Positions 11,483 to 23,684 of a stretch of DNA of 64,000 bases are shown here, piece by piece; position 1 is the stretch's first letter; the number at the start of each line of letters is the position of its first letter. Location of the stretch: contig OZ199838.1 in NCBI GenBank assembly GCA_964304625.1, forward strand, positions 5,952,001 through 6,016,000, written 5' to 3'. Source of the DNA: Kudoa neothunni. Its lineage: Eukaryota > Cnidaria. Under the pieces are notes generated by a model. The model saw nothing but the letters and a program-made list of their open reading frames with translations. It was not told the origin of the DNA and did not search any database. The translations under genes and the position numbers were made by a program.

Positions 11483-12894
11483 TTATAAAAAATACTCTGG
11501 AATAACTTTCTTTTCCGGGTGCATTCTCTCAGGCTGAACATAGATTAATGCGATGCAAAAGTAACGAAAGATCACCTCAGATTTAGTGTCAAAAATGATA
11601 AAGCGCTTGTTCAAGTTTTCATCCAACTTGAGGATAGAGGCGATATTACCACATCTACAAACGTAAACTAATCGAAAAATGTACAACAACAATAAAAACC
11701 TATAGCAGTAATTTGGAGCTGACCAAATTGTATGGAGTTTCCCACCGAAATGTGTCTTATATCCTTCATTGACGAGTTGATGAGCTCGACAAATGAATTC
11801 AATATTGTTGGTATGATTGAATTTTTCGACGATATCACCACCGAATTGGAAGCCAGCACCTCTTGGGCTCAAACTCCAACCTTCGATCTCCTCCGGATCG
11901 GACCACAACAAATCGCACATGATGCCATCATGTGGCACCTCTTGTTTGCGATCGATTGCACGTATCTATACGAAACAAATGGTTGAACGGATAGAATTAA
12001 AAAAAAAGAAGCAATGAGATTACGTAGTCAAGGTGAGTTAAACTTGGAGACAAGCCACCATGAACACAAAACACCTAAAATACATATCAACGTCAATTTA
12101 AACAATAACGAATGAGCCGTCAATATTATGTAGTTACTTTCTCGTCGATCAACGCCGATAAACTTATATAATCAAACAATTCAGTGCAATATATCCAAAC
12201 AGTTGATGAGCCATATTTACGAACACATTCGTCATAGAAACCGTATGCCTACAATTTGTGAACTAGACTCAATCATCGAAAAGTACTTGAGTAATTTGAC
12301 GGCATTCATGATTGCCTCTGATCAGAAATATATTATTGGGATATTTGATCTATAACCATGAGAACATTTGATATTAATGATTAACAACCAAACGACGGGT
12401 ATATACTTTGAGAAGTATTAGAAATATAAACGTTTCCAACGAATAGAATCCACGATCAACAAAATCTCCCAAGAACAAATATTTAGTGTCTTTATAATCT
12501 CCACCAGTCTATATTTTGACAATTAGAAACAATATACAACCGACATCTAAATTGAGAGGAACCAATTACATTGAATAATTCCAACAGATCATGAAACTGG
12601 CCATGAATATCACCACAAATCTACATGACAAAATGTACCGGCATAGAAACTACTTTTGTTGGTTACTGTGATTGGTGTTGTTAGTGTCAACACATTACCT
12701 TCCTCAACAAACAAATCTCTGGCCCTCCAACATATACTTTTAATCTCATTCTCAGTGAGCAATTTAAAATTTATAACCCGTTCAATCTGACTAAATATAA
12801 TTAGATTAGATGGCCTTTAGCGGTTGGCCAATTACTCATCTATGTCCGCGATATCTGATGATGAAACATCAGAAAAACCATTTGTACCAATCAT
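11483..12894 (-). CDS. PPP4C: Ser/Thr protein phosphatase PP4-type catalytic subunit
   Basis: Ten exons join in phase: 12836-12894, 12667-12790, 12570-12620, 12407-12508, 12287-12349, 12138-12248, 12024-12074, 11700-11965, 11576-11654, 11483-11533. They give 318 aa (PP4c is about 307). All introns are about 37 to 71 bases. PPP signatures are present: GDIHG at about 64-68, GDFVDRG at 92-98, RGNHE at 123-127, VHGG, and [11 protein letters not shown]. These provide the two-metal site for hydrolysis of phosphoserine/threonine. The C-terminus PEYFL keeps the YFL end that is carboxymethylated in PP2A/PP4/PP6. [19 protein letters not shown] favours PP4 over PP2A or PP6. One oddity is GNHECRQ where the family normally has GNHESRQ. 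Confidence 0.93.
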
Positions 12895-13379
12895 ATCAGT
12901 AGTTCTAATACAACCGTTGGTGCGATCACACCCTGGATCAACCATAACGAACACTAACACCGACGATAGGCGCGCGAATACGATGTTGTTTTAAAACCGA
13001 TTTTCCGCGTAAATATAAACTCTATGAGGTTAATAAATCTAATCGGTTGTTTTTGTTTGTTACATTTTAGTTATCGGTTGATTCCAATAGTCAGAGCGCG
13101 AAACGAAGTCTTTTCGTGCGGTTGCGCGCGCGTGCCAATTTTAAGATATCATCGTTGTTGAAGAATAAATTTTTAGATCATCTTCTAAATAGTGGAGTTG
13201 ACAAATATATAAAAAAATCTAATTCAGTAGGTGACTGCTAATTCATAGCTTTATTTAAAACTTTATCCATCCGGTTTAATTTATCAAATAACATTTATTC
13301 TAGACTCGTAATTAAATATAAGAGTTATTTTTTGATTTTATAGAATACAAAGTTAAAAATCGTGTAATTACTGATAATT
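12895..13379. promoter_or_regulatory. Probable 5' flank of the PP4 gene, locally CpG-rich
   Basis: In an otherwise AT-rich window this stretch has clusters of CG dinucleotides (about 12968-12975 GGCGCGCGAA and 13110-13134 CGTGCGGTTGCGCGCGCGTG). Its position just upstream of the PP4 start fits a promoter. No specific factor site is assigned. Confidence 0.3.
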
Positions 13380-14011
13380 CATAGTGATGGATAGCACGCA
13401 TTGTTTGCGCTTGCGCGGGAAAAAAAGATATTGAACATAAAATTAGTTATAACTTAAATATTAATGAAAAGACGACTGTTTTTTTGTTTAATTTCGATTT
13501 AACGATGAATAAACATCTGGAATAGAATTAGACATTAACTCACACTTTTTTGAGACATGATGTTTAAAATAGTTTCCAAGCCTTTCTAAATAAAATTAGA
13601 ACATCTCTGAATTATCGATGAGGGACTGTCATTGCGCCATTGTTATTTCTATGAATTAAGGAAGATATCATTATAAACCACATCACTATGTGTCGTCAAC
13701 ATGTGTCTATGTCTATGCTTCATTTTCCAACTAGCTACCACATTGATGTAACTATAAAAACTTATTAATTGTTTGATCGTGGTAAAAAAAGAAAGAAAAC
13801 GCTTAATTTAATCACGCGATCAAAGCAAAAAGGTACGTACGACCGATCCTCGCGTGACTTTTTATTTTTCGTTTTTTCGTAGTAACTATGCCTATAAATT
13901 GTTTAATGCGTGAAATTCTAACATTATATAGCTTTGTAAATCATTTAAAATACTAAAGAACCTTTTGATATGTAAAATAACTAATGTACGTACGACCGGT
14001 CCATTACTGTA
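13380..14011. mobile_element. pogo/Tigger-like MITE, copy 2
   Basis: Homologous to 2236-2960 along most of its length. Shared blocks include GAGGGACTGTCATTGCGCC, CACATTGATGTAACTATAAA and GGTACGTACGACCGATCC. The right end reads inward TACAGTAATGGACCGGTCGT, and the left end (near CATAGTGATGGATAGC) is eroded. It abuts a Tigger element that starts about 15 bases later. Confidence 0.7.
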
Positions 14012-14026
14012 ATTCATTACATGTTT

Positions 14027-15866
14027 TGGTAAAAATTGACCGATAATTCGTAAATTCTTCCAATTGCCTGAAAAAAAGAATTCAGAAATGCTGAACGTTT
14101 TCAGAGAAATATTATATAATTAAATATTATGATAGTTTTCCGCCCTTAAATAGAAAGGCGGCAACTATTAAACATTTCAAACAGGTTATATTTCAACTTT
14201 AAATGGCATTTTAGAAAAATGGGCTCAAATTAAAAGGGGAATTTGAAAGTCAATTACTTTTAGATAAACGAAGATCAATGCGCGGAAAGGAAAAGATGGT
14301 GATGCTGATAATGAGTTAAAAAATGTTAATTATTAATGATGTATCTTTTTATACAGTAAACCAATACCTAATAGATTTCAATTATTCATCTAATAAGATT
14401 GTGTCTTTGGTTTGACGAAAAAATATTTCTCGAGAAATTGCTGCATAAGTTTTAATTTTTATTTTATCTTGTAATGGTCTTTGGGATAAAATTTACCCCA
14501 TGTTTTTTGATTAAAAATATTTCAAAGAATATAAACAATTTTGAACTTAAATATAATAAAATTCCTATGAGTAGTTTTTATAGAAAGTAAGGAATGTTAG
14601 ATAGATTAATTAAATTGCATGCGAGAATTATATGAAAATGTGTGATTTCTAATGGTTTCATTGATGAACTTTGTTTATTAGAGAATGAACATCATATTGT
14701 TGACGAAAATGTCTTCTTACCCCTGTTACTTGCTGAAGAATTGCTGGAAAAAATTTACCATGGAGACATTACGTTAAAAACTAGAGATACCACCATGCCT
14801 CCAATCATCACCAAATAGAACTCGTTGTGGCAGCATTTTTATATTCTGTGAAAAGTATGTTGGTATTTTATGTTCCCAATAAATCAAAATGCGTGATTTT
14901 CTTAAAGAAATCGCTGAACAATTATACAAAACATTGTTGACAACAAACTCCACACATAAAACAATCAAAACAGGTTCTAGCATTGTTTACACTTCCCAAC
15001 AGGAACCTCTTCTTAATGTAAAGCGAACGACATGTGGATACAGTGAGAGGAAAAATGATAAAAAATCTCCTAAATAGCGCGAATATTGTTATAAATTTTA
15101 TTATCCATTTCACGCATTTGAAAACCGTTTTAATTTGGCATAACTTTTAAGAATTCTTTTTATGTTTTATTTTAATATTTCAACTGGAACAACACGTTCA
15201 ATTCCCCTGAATTAACGCAATTACTTTATTAATGAACGTAGATGTGTACCGACATAAGACCGATTGGAACACTCAACTTATTAAAATTCTTGAATATTAT
15301 AAGGTGGATGAAATATATATATATATATATATTGTCGATGAGACCGCGCTATTCTATCGATTAATACCTCGTAAGTGATTCCAAAACATGATTATTTTGT
15401 TCGAATAAATTGTTTTACATACATTAAATGAAACACAACATTTTTAATAATATCATTTCCATTATAACAATTATTTTTGGCGCGCCAAAGGAATGCTTTA
15501 TTATTTTCTCGGTTTGAACTAAATTATGCAATATTATTAAATCAATGATCCTAAATTCTCTTCTAAAGATTTCCTCTAATGTTTGTCAAAAATTTAAAAA
15601 TATTTTTCAGAGGTGCTGGTTATTCTGTAGATGATGAACTGGTGGAATTAGAGTCATATGTGTATGAGAATATTGAAAAACTCAAAAACAATCTAAAATA
15701 ACAGATTATTTTAGAAAGTCATAAAAATTAAATAAAACATGTAAATTTTTCATTGGTTTTTTATCATGCATGCGCACGAAGCTATTACGAATTACACGTT
15801 AGTGACGTCCAGTTAATAATTTCCCCCAGCCCCGAGGGGATTGCGAATTAGCGGTCACCGACTGTA
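14027..15866 (+). mobile_element. Tigger/pogo element with broken transposase
   Basis: The right end read inward is TACAGTCGGTGACCGCTAAT. The left end keeps the inner part of the same repeat (TGACCGATAATTCGTAA, about 14037-14053). Inside, IVDETALFYRLIPR at 15331-15372 is the first catalytic Asp block of Tigger-type transposases (NADETGLFYRLLP). RSMRGKEK near 14276 and a C-terminal tail (ENIEKLKNNLK, about 15669-15701) fit the same protein. An (AT)n tract directly precedes the catalytic block, and the frame is interrupted many times. Confidence 0.7.
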
Positions 15867-16410
15867 ATCTATTGGGGTGCTCAATGAATCAAACCGCAGT
15901 ACGAATTTCCACGTATCTTTTGCTGATCTTAGTAAGCTATTAGAAAATATATAAATCAAATATGGCCAGAATACGATATATCCAAAATAATATTGAACGA
16001 AAAAGTTGATGATATAGTTAAACTCTGGAGTTTGATATTTATCATTACACTTGGAAATTTTCTTCATTGGCTATGAGTTCTAAGTCTGTCCTAATTTCCA
16101 ATGATACATATATACGTGCATATATATATATATATATATATAAAGTTAATTATATTTTGTATATGAATTACTTTTAGGTTATATTCATCAAATGATTTGA
16201 AATATTCAACCCATATCGAGATTAATCAGTTAAAGTTTGCAAAAAATACCATAAATTATGATTGTTGTTGTTCATGGCAAAAGTAAATGTTCCAAAATGA
16301 TTACAAATTAATAATAAATTAAAGTGATGATTTTCGTATACTGCGCGCTCGTTTTAAAGAAGGCGTTTTTTCTCTAAATATGAGAGCCTAATAAAATTTG
16401 GCTTTACTAC
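15867..16410. repeat. Intergenic stretch with (TA)n microsatellite
   Basis: A (TA)n run lies at about 16118-16142, with related TA-rich sequence before it. No gene seen. Confidence 0.5.
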
Positions 16411-16414
16411 CACT

Positions 16415-16515
16415 GGAGTTTGTTACAGTGGAATAGCGACGGATAGACTCTAATTATATTTTGTTATTGGATTATAACTGTGGAAGTTTCGAGTTCAAAC
16501 TACCCCTAATAAAGG
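16415..16515 (+). repeat. tRNA-like sequence, possible SINE head
   Basis: GTTACAGTGGAATAGCG (about 16420) resembles an RNA polymerase III A box (TRGYNNAGTGG plus D-arm). CGGATAGACTCTAAT resembles an anticodon arm. GTTTCGAGTTCAAAC (about 16486) resembles a B box/T-arm. Spacing of about 65 bases suits a tRNA, but the acceptor stem does not pair convincingly, so a tRNA-derived SINE or pseudo-tRNA is more likely than a functional tRNA. Confidence 0.35.
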
Positions 16516-16724
16516 CACTGCTTTTATAATTTCTTTCTTATTTTGTAACGGAAGCTGTGGTCAGAGTGTACGCTCATAGTTTTTTTGTGATGCATTTGCA
16601 TTTGTAGTTCAATAAAATGGAAAGGTCGGATTAAACGTGTGAATCACCCTGGGTGTATTGGTTATTAATTAAAAGAAGAGAGTGGGTCCCACAGAACCAT
16701 CGCTATTACGCCGAAGGGTTAGTT

Positions 16725-16755
16725 AAGTGTTTCCCAACTTGGGGTGCGCGGACGG
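16725..16755 (+). repeat. Solo hAT-type terminal sequence
   Basis: AAGTGTTTCCCAACTTGGGG followed by TGCGCGGA is typical of hAT left ends (CAGTGTTTCCCAACCTGGGG...). No partner end or transposase was found nearby. Confidence 0.45.
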
Positions 16756-17933
16756 ATTTAAGGAGATACGTGAGAAAACTTTTACTCTTAAAAAATGTCC
16801 CCCATAAAATTCAGCTTTACGTAAGTTCCTGATTAAAATAAAAGGCGACTTCAAAAACATAATTCTGGAACAATAAGATCATAAATATATCTGTTTTATA
16901 TACTTAGAGGTTCTTATTCATTTAGTTTATCTAGCCAGAAGTCCGTGAACTAATTAAGCAGGGAAACATTGAGTTAGGACTTGGATGGTGATGAAACTAA
17001 AACAAAGATATATAATAGATTAAACTTCCTTATTACCACAGAATGATAGAGTGAGATGTTATATGCTTTTCATTGCGATGCCTACGACGTTTGTTAAGCC
17101 GACATGACTTTTTAACGTAATAAACAATAAGTTGCACTCAGATTTTTACTTTTTGATAAAAAATTATAAGTAATTTTAATTATTTTTTGAAATAAAGTAT
17201 AAATTTCCCGAATTATAAATTCATTATACACAAAAGTTCGACTTGAATTACTTTAGCACTATCCGCTTAACAATTCGTTCAAAAAGTAGCGCTTAGCTAG
17301 TGGAAATATGATTTATAAATACTTCGGAAATACTTAAAATAATCAACGAACGAAAAATTGGGTATGATTGGATTTTTAAATTTAAAAAAAATATGTATCG
17401 AAGTATTGTAAGGCGATTTGGCGTTTATAAGGTAATTTAAATTAATAATTTCCTGTGATTAAATTTTTCGCATTCGTTACTTCAATAATATTTGGCGTGA
17501 TTTTATAAGGTTCAAGAATTTAAGGAGTCAAACTTAACGTCTCAGTAGCGCTAAATACTTACCAATATTTATACTTTTACTATAAATTTACTCAAATGGA
17601 TGATAAATGTTTCTCTATTTATAATTAGTAAATAATTTTGTAGTCATTGGAATGAATTATCCATCTAATCATTACAAAATAAGGCACGCAAAACATAAAA
17701 CCCATCACAAAAAAACACAAAAGGGTCTTTATAATTAAATTTATTCACTTGTGACTATTACTAAAAAACGAAATATAAATCATAGGTTGTGGAAATTGCA
17801 TCATCAAATCATAGATGAATTAAAAGTCGGAAATTTATAAAAAAGTAGCTATATTTAAAAACAATAATTGTTCGAATAGAAATTTTTATATTGAAAATCA
17901 ACATGAATGAATATTAAGAATGTGATGATGTAA
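16756..17933. other. AT-rich intergenic stretch, no gene seen
   Basis: No coding signal or assigned repeat. It may contain eroded interior of the hAT element whose end lies just upstream. Confidence 0.3.
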
Positions 17934-19530
17934 TCTATATTTATATACATAATAAAGTTCTTATGTTTGTCCGTGTGTGTGTGTGTCAGTTTGCAGTAGT
18001 ACGCATGTGCCACGGAGAAATTTTCTTTAAATATTGCTGTAAGTTTGTATTTGAATAGATAAAACCATTAATGAAAATCGATCATTCATTTAGAAGTATA
18101 AATATAGTCAATAACACAGTCCGAAGTAAGGAATTTTCTGGTTGTCTTCACAAATAGAAGATTAAAAACACCTGAATAATATTGATATTAGTTTACTTCT
18201 GATTGATAGCCAATTAATATGAACTTTTACTCACTATATAGAAAAAGAGTCTCTTAATTATGGTATAGAATATTCTAAAAATTTTACATACGCCTGTTCG
18301 GAGCACTTTTGAGACAAATAAACCTATTAACGTTACATTTACAAGAGTTGTCATATTTCCCTTAAAATTTGAAGCATAAACAAGTTATTTGGTATGTATT
18401 TTCTCATTTCGAGCGTTATGGATATAGTTAAGCAAAAAAGATTATAATCATTTTAAATAAAACACATAATTCGAGTCTCTATATGTATCCTAATTATTCC
18501 TTACCCTAGACCTTGAGGTTAATATTCAAATCAATATACTGTTTTCTTTATGTTCGAATTAATTTATTATGATATAAAAGCTGCATAAAAATACAGTCTC
18601 TTCTCAATGCGTGCCATGTAAGTTAATAAGAAATTATTGGTTTATTCGATCTAACCGATATTTTCACAAAGTTTTCGTTAATCTGAGAATAGTTCAGTAC
18701 GAAGAGATTTTTTTAGGGCAGTCAAACAGTACGTTAATTTTTAAAAAGGTGCATCCCTCAAGAAAACCAGTTGACGTTTAAGCATTACTGCAATTTCTCA
18801 AACCAAAAACACCTTTACATTTTGGATTTAATCGGATTTTGTTAATTAAATGTGTATATTTTTGAACCAGTAAGTATTCTTGATAAAAAGCAAGGTTGGA
18901 TTTATTTATAAATAGGGAAATTTTGTTACAGTAATGAATACGTAAGTTACTGCTCACAGCTTTTCAAAACATCAATGGCATCATTATAAATTGCGATAAA
19001 AGGAGTAACAATTACTATTTATATTTCGGGGGCATCTTAAGTTGATTTTATTTTTTTTATCGTTTGTAGACTAATAATAAATTTTATAATTAGAAGGATT
19101 AATTTTTATCACAAAATTTTGAAAAGAACTGAAAGTCCTATTTAAGTCGCTTAATGATTTTGTTTCATAAATAGCTGAACTTTAATCGTTAATTACATTT
19201 CTTTTATAATTTAGGTCATCGTAGTTTTGGTCAATAATTTGTAAAATACAGTTAAAATTACCCATTAATTTCTCTCCATACCTCTATTTATATTTGAATG
19301 GAAAGTGTGCGCATAATTTCGTTTATCGAAATCATCATATTGCAAAAATAATGACAAGCTTTAAAATGCATAAATTAAAATTAAAAGTTAAAATTTTCCA
19401 TCACACTGTACCAGGCAAAACTATGCATTAGCGCCATTTACTTTAAAATCAAAAAGGCTTTAGTCTGCGCCAGGTGTTAGCCTACTTGACTGGGCAAGGA
19501 AGCCTTCGCGAAGCGGGGCTTTTGCGCTAA
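17934..19530 (+). mobile_element. Non-autonomous Helitron, copy A (1597 bp)
   Basis: Starts TCTATATT after a host A. It ends with a small hairpin region (GCCTTCGCGAAGCGGGGC) followed by TTTTGCGCTAA next to a host T, the usual Helitron layout (5' TC, 3' hairpin then CTRR, insertion between A and T, no target duplication). It contains no Rep/helicase ORF. It is nearly identical along its whole length to 58368-59958 in the opposite orientation. A short (GT)n tract lies near the 5' end. Confidence 0.85.
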
Positions 19531-20223
19531 TAAAATATAATTTCTATAGAATTTTGGAGTTCTATGCACTAATCTCGCATATAACTTGGTCATAAATATA
19601 TAGATTCTTTTTCTTTAGCATTATAACTTTAGAAACTACTAATGGTGTGAAAACATTTATCATCATCGATTTTAGAAACCAAAAGGAGCAAGTTGGTCCC
19701 AAAATAGGGTAATTTATATAAATTAGAAAACTCTTAATAGGCAGAGAAAACTTCTTCATAAGTTAAAAAATATTAATCTAGAATTGATTGAAAATACTCT
19801 TATATGTATTACTCGTTATTGTATTACTTTTTAAAAGCTAAATAATTAGTCTACATAGTTATTCGCAAGAATCGATTAACATTGAGGAGCCGGGCCCTAT
19901 TTGGATACAGGATATTCATACATTGTTGAAAGTTAATATTTAAGCTAATTTTTTATTAGATAAATATCGGAACACCTAATATTTATCAATAAGTTATAAA
20001 AAATATATTTCTCAAAAATGATTAATTACAACTCAGAGTTAAAAACGTATAATACCCAACCACAAACAATCAATGCTAGACGGTAATCCCTTAACACGCA
20101 AACAGAAATTCTGTATAACTATTGGAAAATGAAATTTTGTATGATAAAACGTTTTATAATGGATAAGTATTTGACGTAGATATTTTTTATTTAACATACA
20201 TGTCATCTTCATTTATATGTGAA
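19531..20223. other. AT-rich intergenic stretch, no gene seen
   Basis: Short ORF at 19562-19759 (-) lacks recognisable motifs and sits in AT-rich sequence. I do not call it. Confidence 0.3.
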
Positions 20224-20330
20224 CTAGCGTAAAAGCCCCGATTCACGTGGGCTTCTTTTCCCGGCCGAGTAGGCTAAAGCCTTGAGTAGTCCAAGGTCAT
20301 TTGAAGTTCAAAGTAAATTATGAGTATTTA
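20224..20330 (-). mobile_element. Helitron 3' end, truncated or divergent copy
   Basis: Read on the minus strand this ends GGGGCTTTTACGCTAG next to TT, with an upstream hairpin (GAAGCCCACGTGAATCG) and a TAGCCTACTCGG block shared with the 1.6-kb Helitrons. Similarity fades beyond about 20330 and I cannot place a 5' end with confidence. Confidence 0.6.
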
Positions 20331-21173
20331 GATAAATAGTACAAAGATTATCCAATTAACGGATGGTTTATTTAATTAATTTGACGTATGAACCCTATTT
20401 AATATTTTTAAAAACGAATAAATATTACTGAGCGTTTGAATTTCCTATTTAGGGCTCCTAAAATATCGATTTTCTCCTTATTGTACACAGTAATCTCTAA
20501 ATCATACCATACGAACAGGATTAATCTTGTTAAACATCAACAAATGAATTTCATATTAAAGCTTGGCTATATATCCTACTATTACCTTCTTTATTTGAAC
20601 TCATTCAATTACTAAATTATTTTTTAATAATATAAAGTAAAATAAACACTATGGTACGTTTAAAATTAACTTTTAAAACTTTAACAAAATGATCTATATG
20701 TTTGCATAAATCCTCAAATCAAACCAATCATACCACGTGAAAATGTTTTTAGTTATTTTGTAGGATGCAAACCTTTTATAATTTTTTACGTATTTTTTTG
20801 CGTTAAAATAAAATTTTATCTTCCCATATGTGTGCTCAAATAGAGCGATATGTCTCTCTATAAAGAATGAAAAATGCGTATACACATACACACACCCGGA
20901 TTAGCGGTTTGCTTTATATAGTGGATGACTTTGGTATTTTTTGAATTATCAAATTATTTCAATATTAAAATTGTCGCAAAGGTCAGGTTGTTCTTATAAT
21001 GTAATAATTTTTATTCAGTGATATACAAGCAATACATAAATACATTCAAATATTACAAAAATATTTTGACTACAGTAGAGTTCGTAAATTATTGCATATT
21101 GATTTAGTTATGAATTATGTTAACGAAAATTTATTGAGAACAATACTCCAACCAAAATCCCTAGTACAGGAAA
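20331..21173. other. AT-rich stretch upstream of the receptor gene
   Basis: May contain the remaining Helitron interior and the receptor promoter. A CA-rich tract lies near 20881-20896. No exon seen. Confidence 0.3.
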
Positions 21174-22178
21174 ATGGTTGTGTGTTTTCCACCAAAAAAA
21201 ATTGATTTATTAACTTGGTTTTGGTACTCTGGAGTATTATTAAATGCAACTGTCACTATTACAAACCTTATTATGCTGATAATTATAATGAAAAAATTCA
21301 ACAAACAACGTACCACCTCCAACATATTCATTCTACATCTTGTATTTATAAGGGCTGGGTTTTCCGTGATTGGACAATTTTTACGGATTCATTCTAGTTA
21401 TTGTCGTTCGTTCAACTACGTCGACTGCTACATTGTGGTTTGTACGGCTAAAACGCTAAACTACACTGGTTCATTAACTATTGTTCTCATCACCATAGAA
21501 CGCTACCTTAAAATAACCAAAGTCAAAATCTACAACAAATACTTCACACCAAAAAGAATCACTTTGATGGTCGTTTCGGTTTGGTTGATAGCTGCTGCTT
21601 TCGCATACCTTTTGGAACCCAGATGGTCCTACATAATTAATATTGATAGCAAAATAACGAACAAATACTGTCGTTTTCGAACTATCAATGGCAAAGTTAT
21701 GCCTTTGGTTGCCATCCTGACCATACTGTTGTTGCCTCCTATTGCAATGGGAATTCTGTACGCGCTCTTGTACAACCATATTAAGGCACGCACAATGAGC
21801 ACTCAAGGTGGTTTAAGTCAATGTGGTGTAAGTGATAAAAAAAGAAAAGCTTTCAAAAAATTCACAATCCAAGTCAAAACAGCATTCTATGCAATGACCA
21901 TGTGCCTAATATACGTGATATTTTTGTATCCAGCTTATATTGTGACATTTGTGGACACATTACTCAACAGCCTCCCCAAAAAGTCGCGATTTGACCTTCC
22001 GATGATCATCTTCAACATCACTTATGCATTACAAACATTTTATCCCATGATTGAATCCTCACTATACCTATACATCAACCAGAACATTCGCAATCATGTA
22101 AAAATGATTTTCAACTCACGCGCTCCTAGGAAAGTCGAATCAAGTCTTGAAGACGATGATTCAACCCATGAGAACTAA
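21174..22178 (+). CDS. Seven-transmembrane receptor, family A (rhodopsin)-like
   Basis: Single ORF of 334 aa. Hydrophobic segments fit seven helices: about 16-40, 48-72, 86-112, 128-148, 175-200, 236-262 and 274-302. TITNLIML (about 28-35) places an Asn at the TM1 hallmark position. ITIERYLKI (107-115) is the ERY form of DRY at the end of TM3. Cys residues before TM3 and in loop 2 (NKYCRF, 163-168) could form the usual disulfide. TM5 has LLLPP, TM6 ends FLYP, and TM7 has FYPMIESSLYLY in place of NPxxY. The short cytoplasmic tail ends acidic/Ser-rich. TM2 lacks the usual LAxxD. It is a plausible plasma-membrane receptor with unknown ligand. No introns were needed. Confidence 0.8.
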   Translation: MVVCFPPKKIDLLTWFWYSGVLLNATVTITNLIMLIIIMKKFNKQRTTSNIFILHLVFIRAGFSVIGQFLRIHSSYCRSFNYVDCYIVVCTAKTLNYTGSLTIVLITIERYLKITKVKIYNKYFTPKRITLMVVSVWLIAAAFAYLLEPRWSYIINIDSKITNKYCRFRTINGKVMPLVAILTILLLPPIAMGILYALLYNHIKARTMSTQGGLSQCGVSDKKRKAFKKFTIQVKTAFYAMTMCLIYVIFLYPAYIVTFVDTLLNSLPKKSRFDLPMIIFNITYALQTFYPMIESSLYLYINQNIRNHVKMIFNSRAPRKVESSLEDDDSTHEN

Positions 22179-23684
22179 TAGTAGGTTGTGTAAAAACTAT
22201 TTCTATCATCTATTTATAAATGAGAATTTGAATTTCACTTCACAACTTTTTTATGTTTATTTCTTTAAAAAATGATTATTTTCTTTTTCCTTTTGTTTTG
22301 ATGGAATTTTTATCACTTAAGGTTTTATCATCGTAATAGGCGTTTCGCTTTATCGAATATCAATTTTATATATAATCAAATAAACGAAAACGTGAGAATA
22401 TAATATACGCGTCAACTTCCCTTTTTATCGATTTTTCAGGTACAGTCCTGTATATAAATAAAAAAACTCATAAAAACTAACTTGTAGTTCATTTGGATTT
22501 AATATATGTTTGCATTTACAAATAATGGTTATAAATATTAATCGAAAATATTTGGTCACCAGTATCAGTAATAGATTATGTCTGAGCCATTAATTTGTGT
22601 GATTTGTAATAAACTTTCATTTAGTCTGTAATAAAGAAATTTTTATGTAAACCAAATTTACTATTTTTTAGCTCTTTTATTCCAAATTTTTAATATTAAA
22701 AGATTAATATACATCATTGACAAAAATATAACTTCAGTTAGTTTCGGTCATGTAGGTAGTCACTTGGGTTTTAAATAATCGAGCATCGAGATACTTCTTC
22801 CGTAAAATCGAGTCCGATTAAGTATCATATTGAGAAAATACGCTCTAAATTAGGTAATAGGGTAGGAATTCGCATCCAAAAACTTCCTTTTGGGCATCAT
22901 TTTTCCGCCAATTTTTTCCTTATTCCTTATTATAAAATAAAAGAGTTCCCTGAGAACGGATTAAACTATTTATGATAAATTATAATTTTGACACCAAACC
23001 CCTAATACAACATCGTCAGCACGCGTGATATCTTTGTTAAATTACCATAAACCAATTAAACCTCAGTTTATTTTCTACATATTAACTTCTAAATTAAATA
23101 GATGTCTTAAAAACATTTTTAGTAATATTTCTTTTCGAAGATTACATGACCCAACCAACCATTTCAAAGTTTTTGACGTTTCTTTATAAGTTACCTTCTC
23201 TACCGTTTTTTCTGTTGACTATGAACTTATAAAAAGAATTTTATAATTAATTAACACTTTTTTAGTTTATATATTTTCCTAATAAAGATATTTGAAATAC
23301 AACAAAAGTTAAACTCATTCTATGATAAAAATATTATCAATTAATTTTTCAGTCGACTTTTTATAAGAAAGCGAATATCACCAAATAAATAAATGCAATA
23401 AAAAAAAGGTTTATATGTTATATAATTGAACTAATACAATGTATTTTACCATATTTTTAATTTACACAGTATAAAACGTTCTCTTTTTTTCAAAATATTT
23501 GTTTTTGTTAAGGCAAGAGACCATCATCAAAATATGACATTTATAATAAGGTAAGCTAGTTCGTCCTTATACAGTCGGCTAATATTATACGGGGGTTTTC
23601 ACATATAGCAGTATCTCAGACTGTAACCAAGCTCTTCAACATTAAGTAGTAATCCTGTTTATGAGTCAAGTGTATGTTTATAAA
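22179..23684. other. Receptor 3' flank and intergenic stretch
   Basis: AATAAA-like motifs follow the receptor stop (for example near 22376). The rest is AT-rich with no gene that I can support. Confidence 0.35.

Noticed and set aside
12570-12790. An apparent in-frame TAG and an 18-base intron in the PP4 gene upstream of GDIHG
   Set aside because: A 46-base intron (12621-12666, gtaacc...tgtag) restores [20 protein letters not shown] without any anomaly, so the gene is intact.
14774-15113. Overlapping ORFs on both strands with Cys clusters
   Set aside because: They lie inside the decayed Tigger element and share no motif with known proteins.
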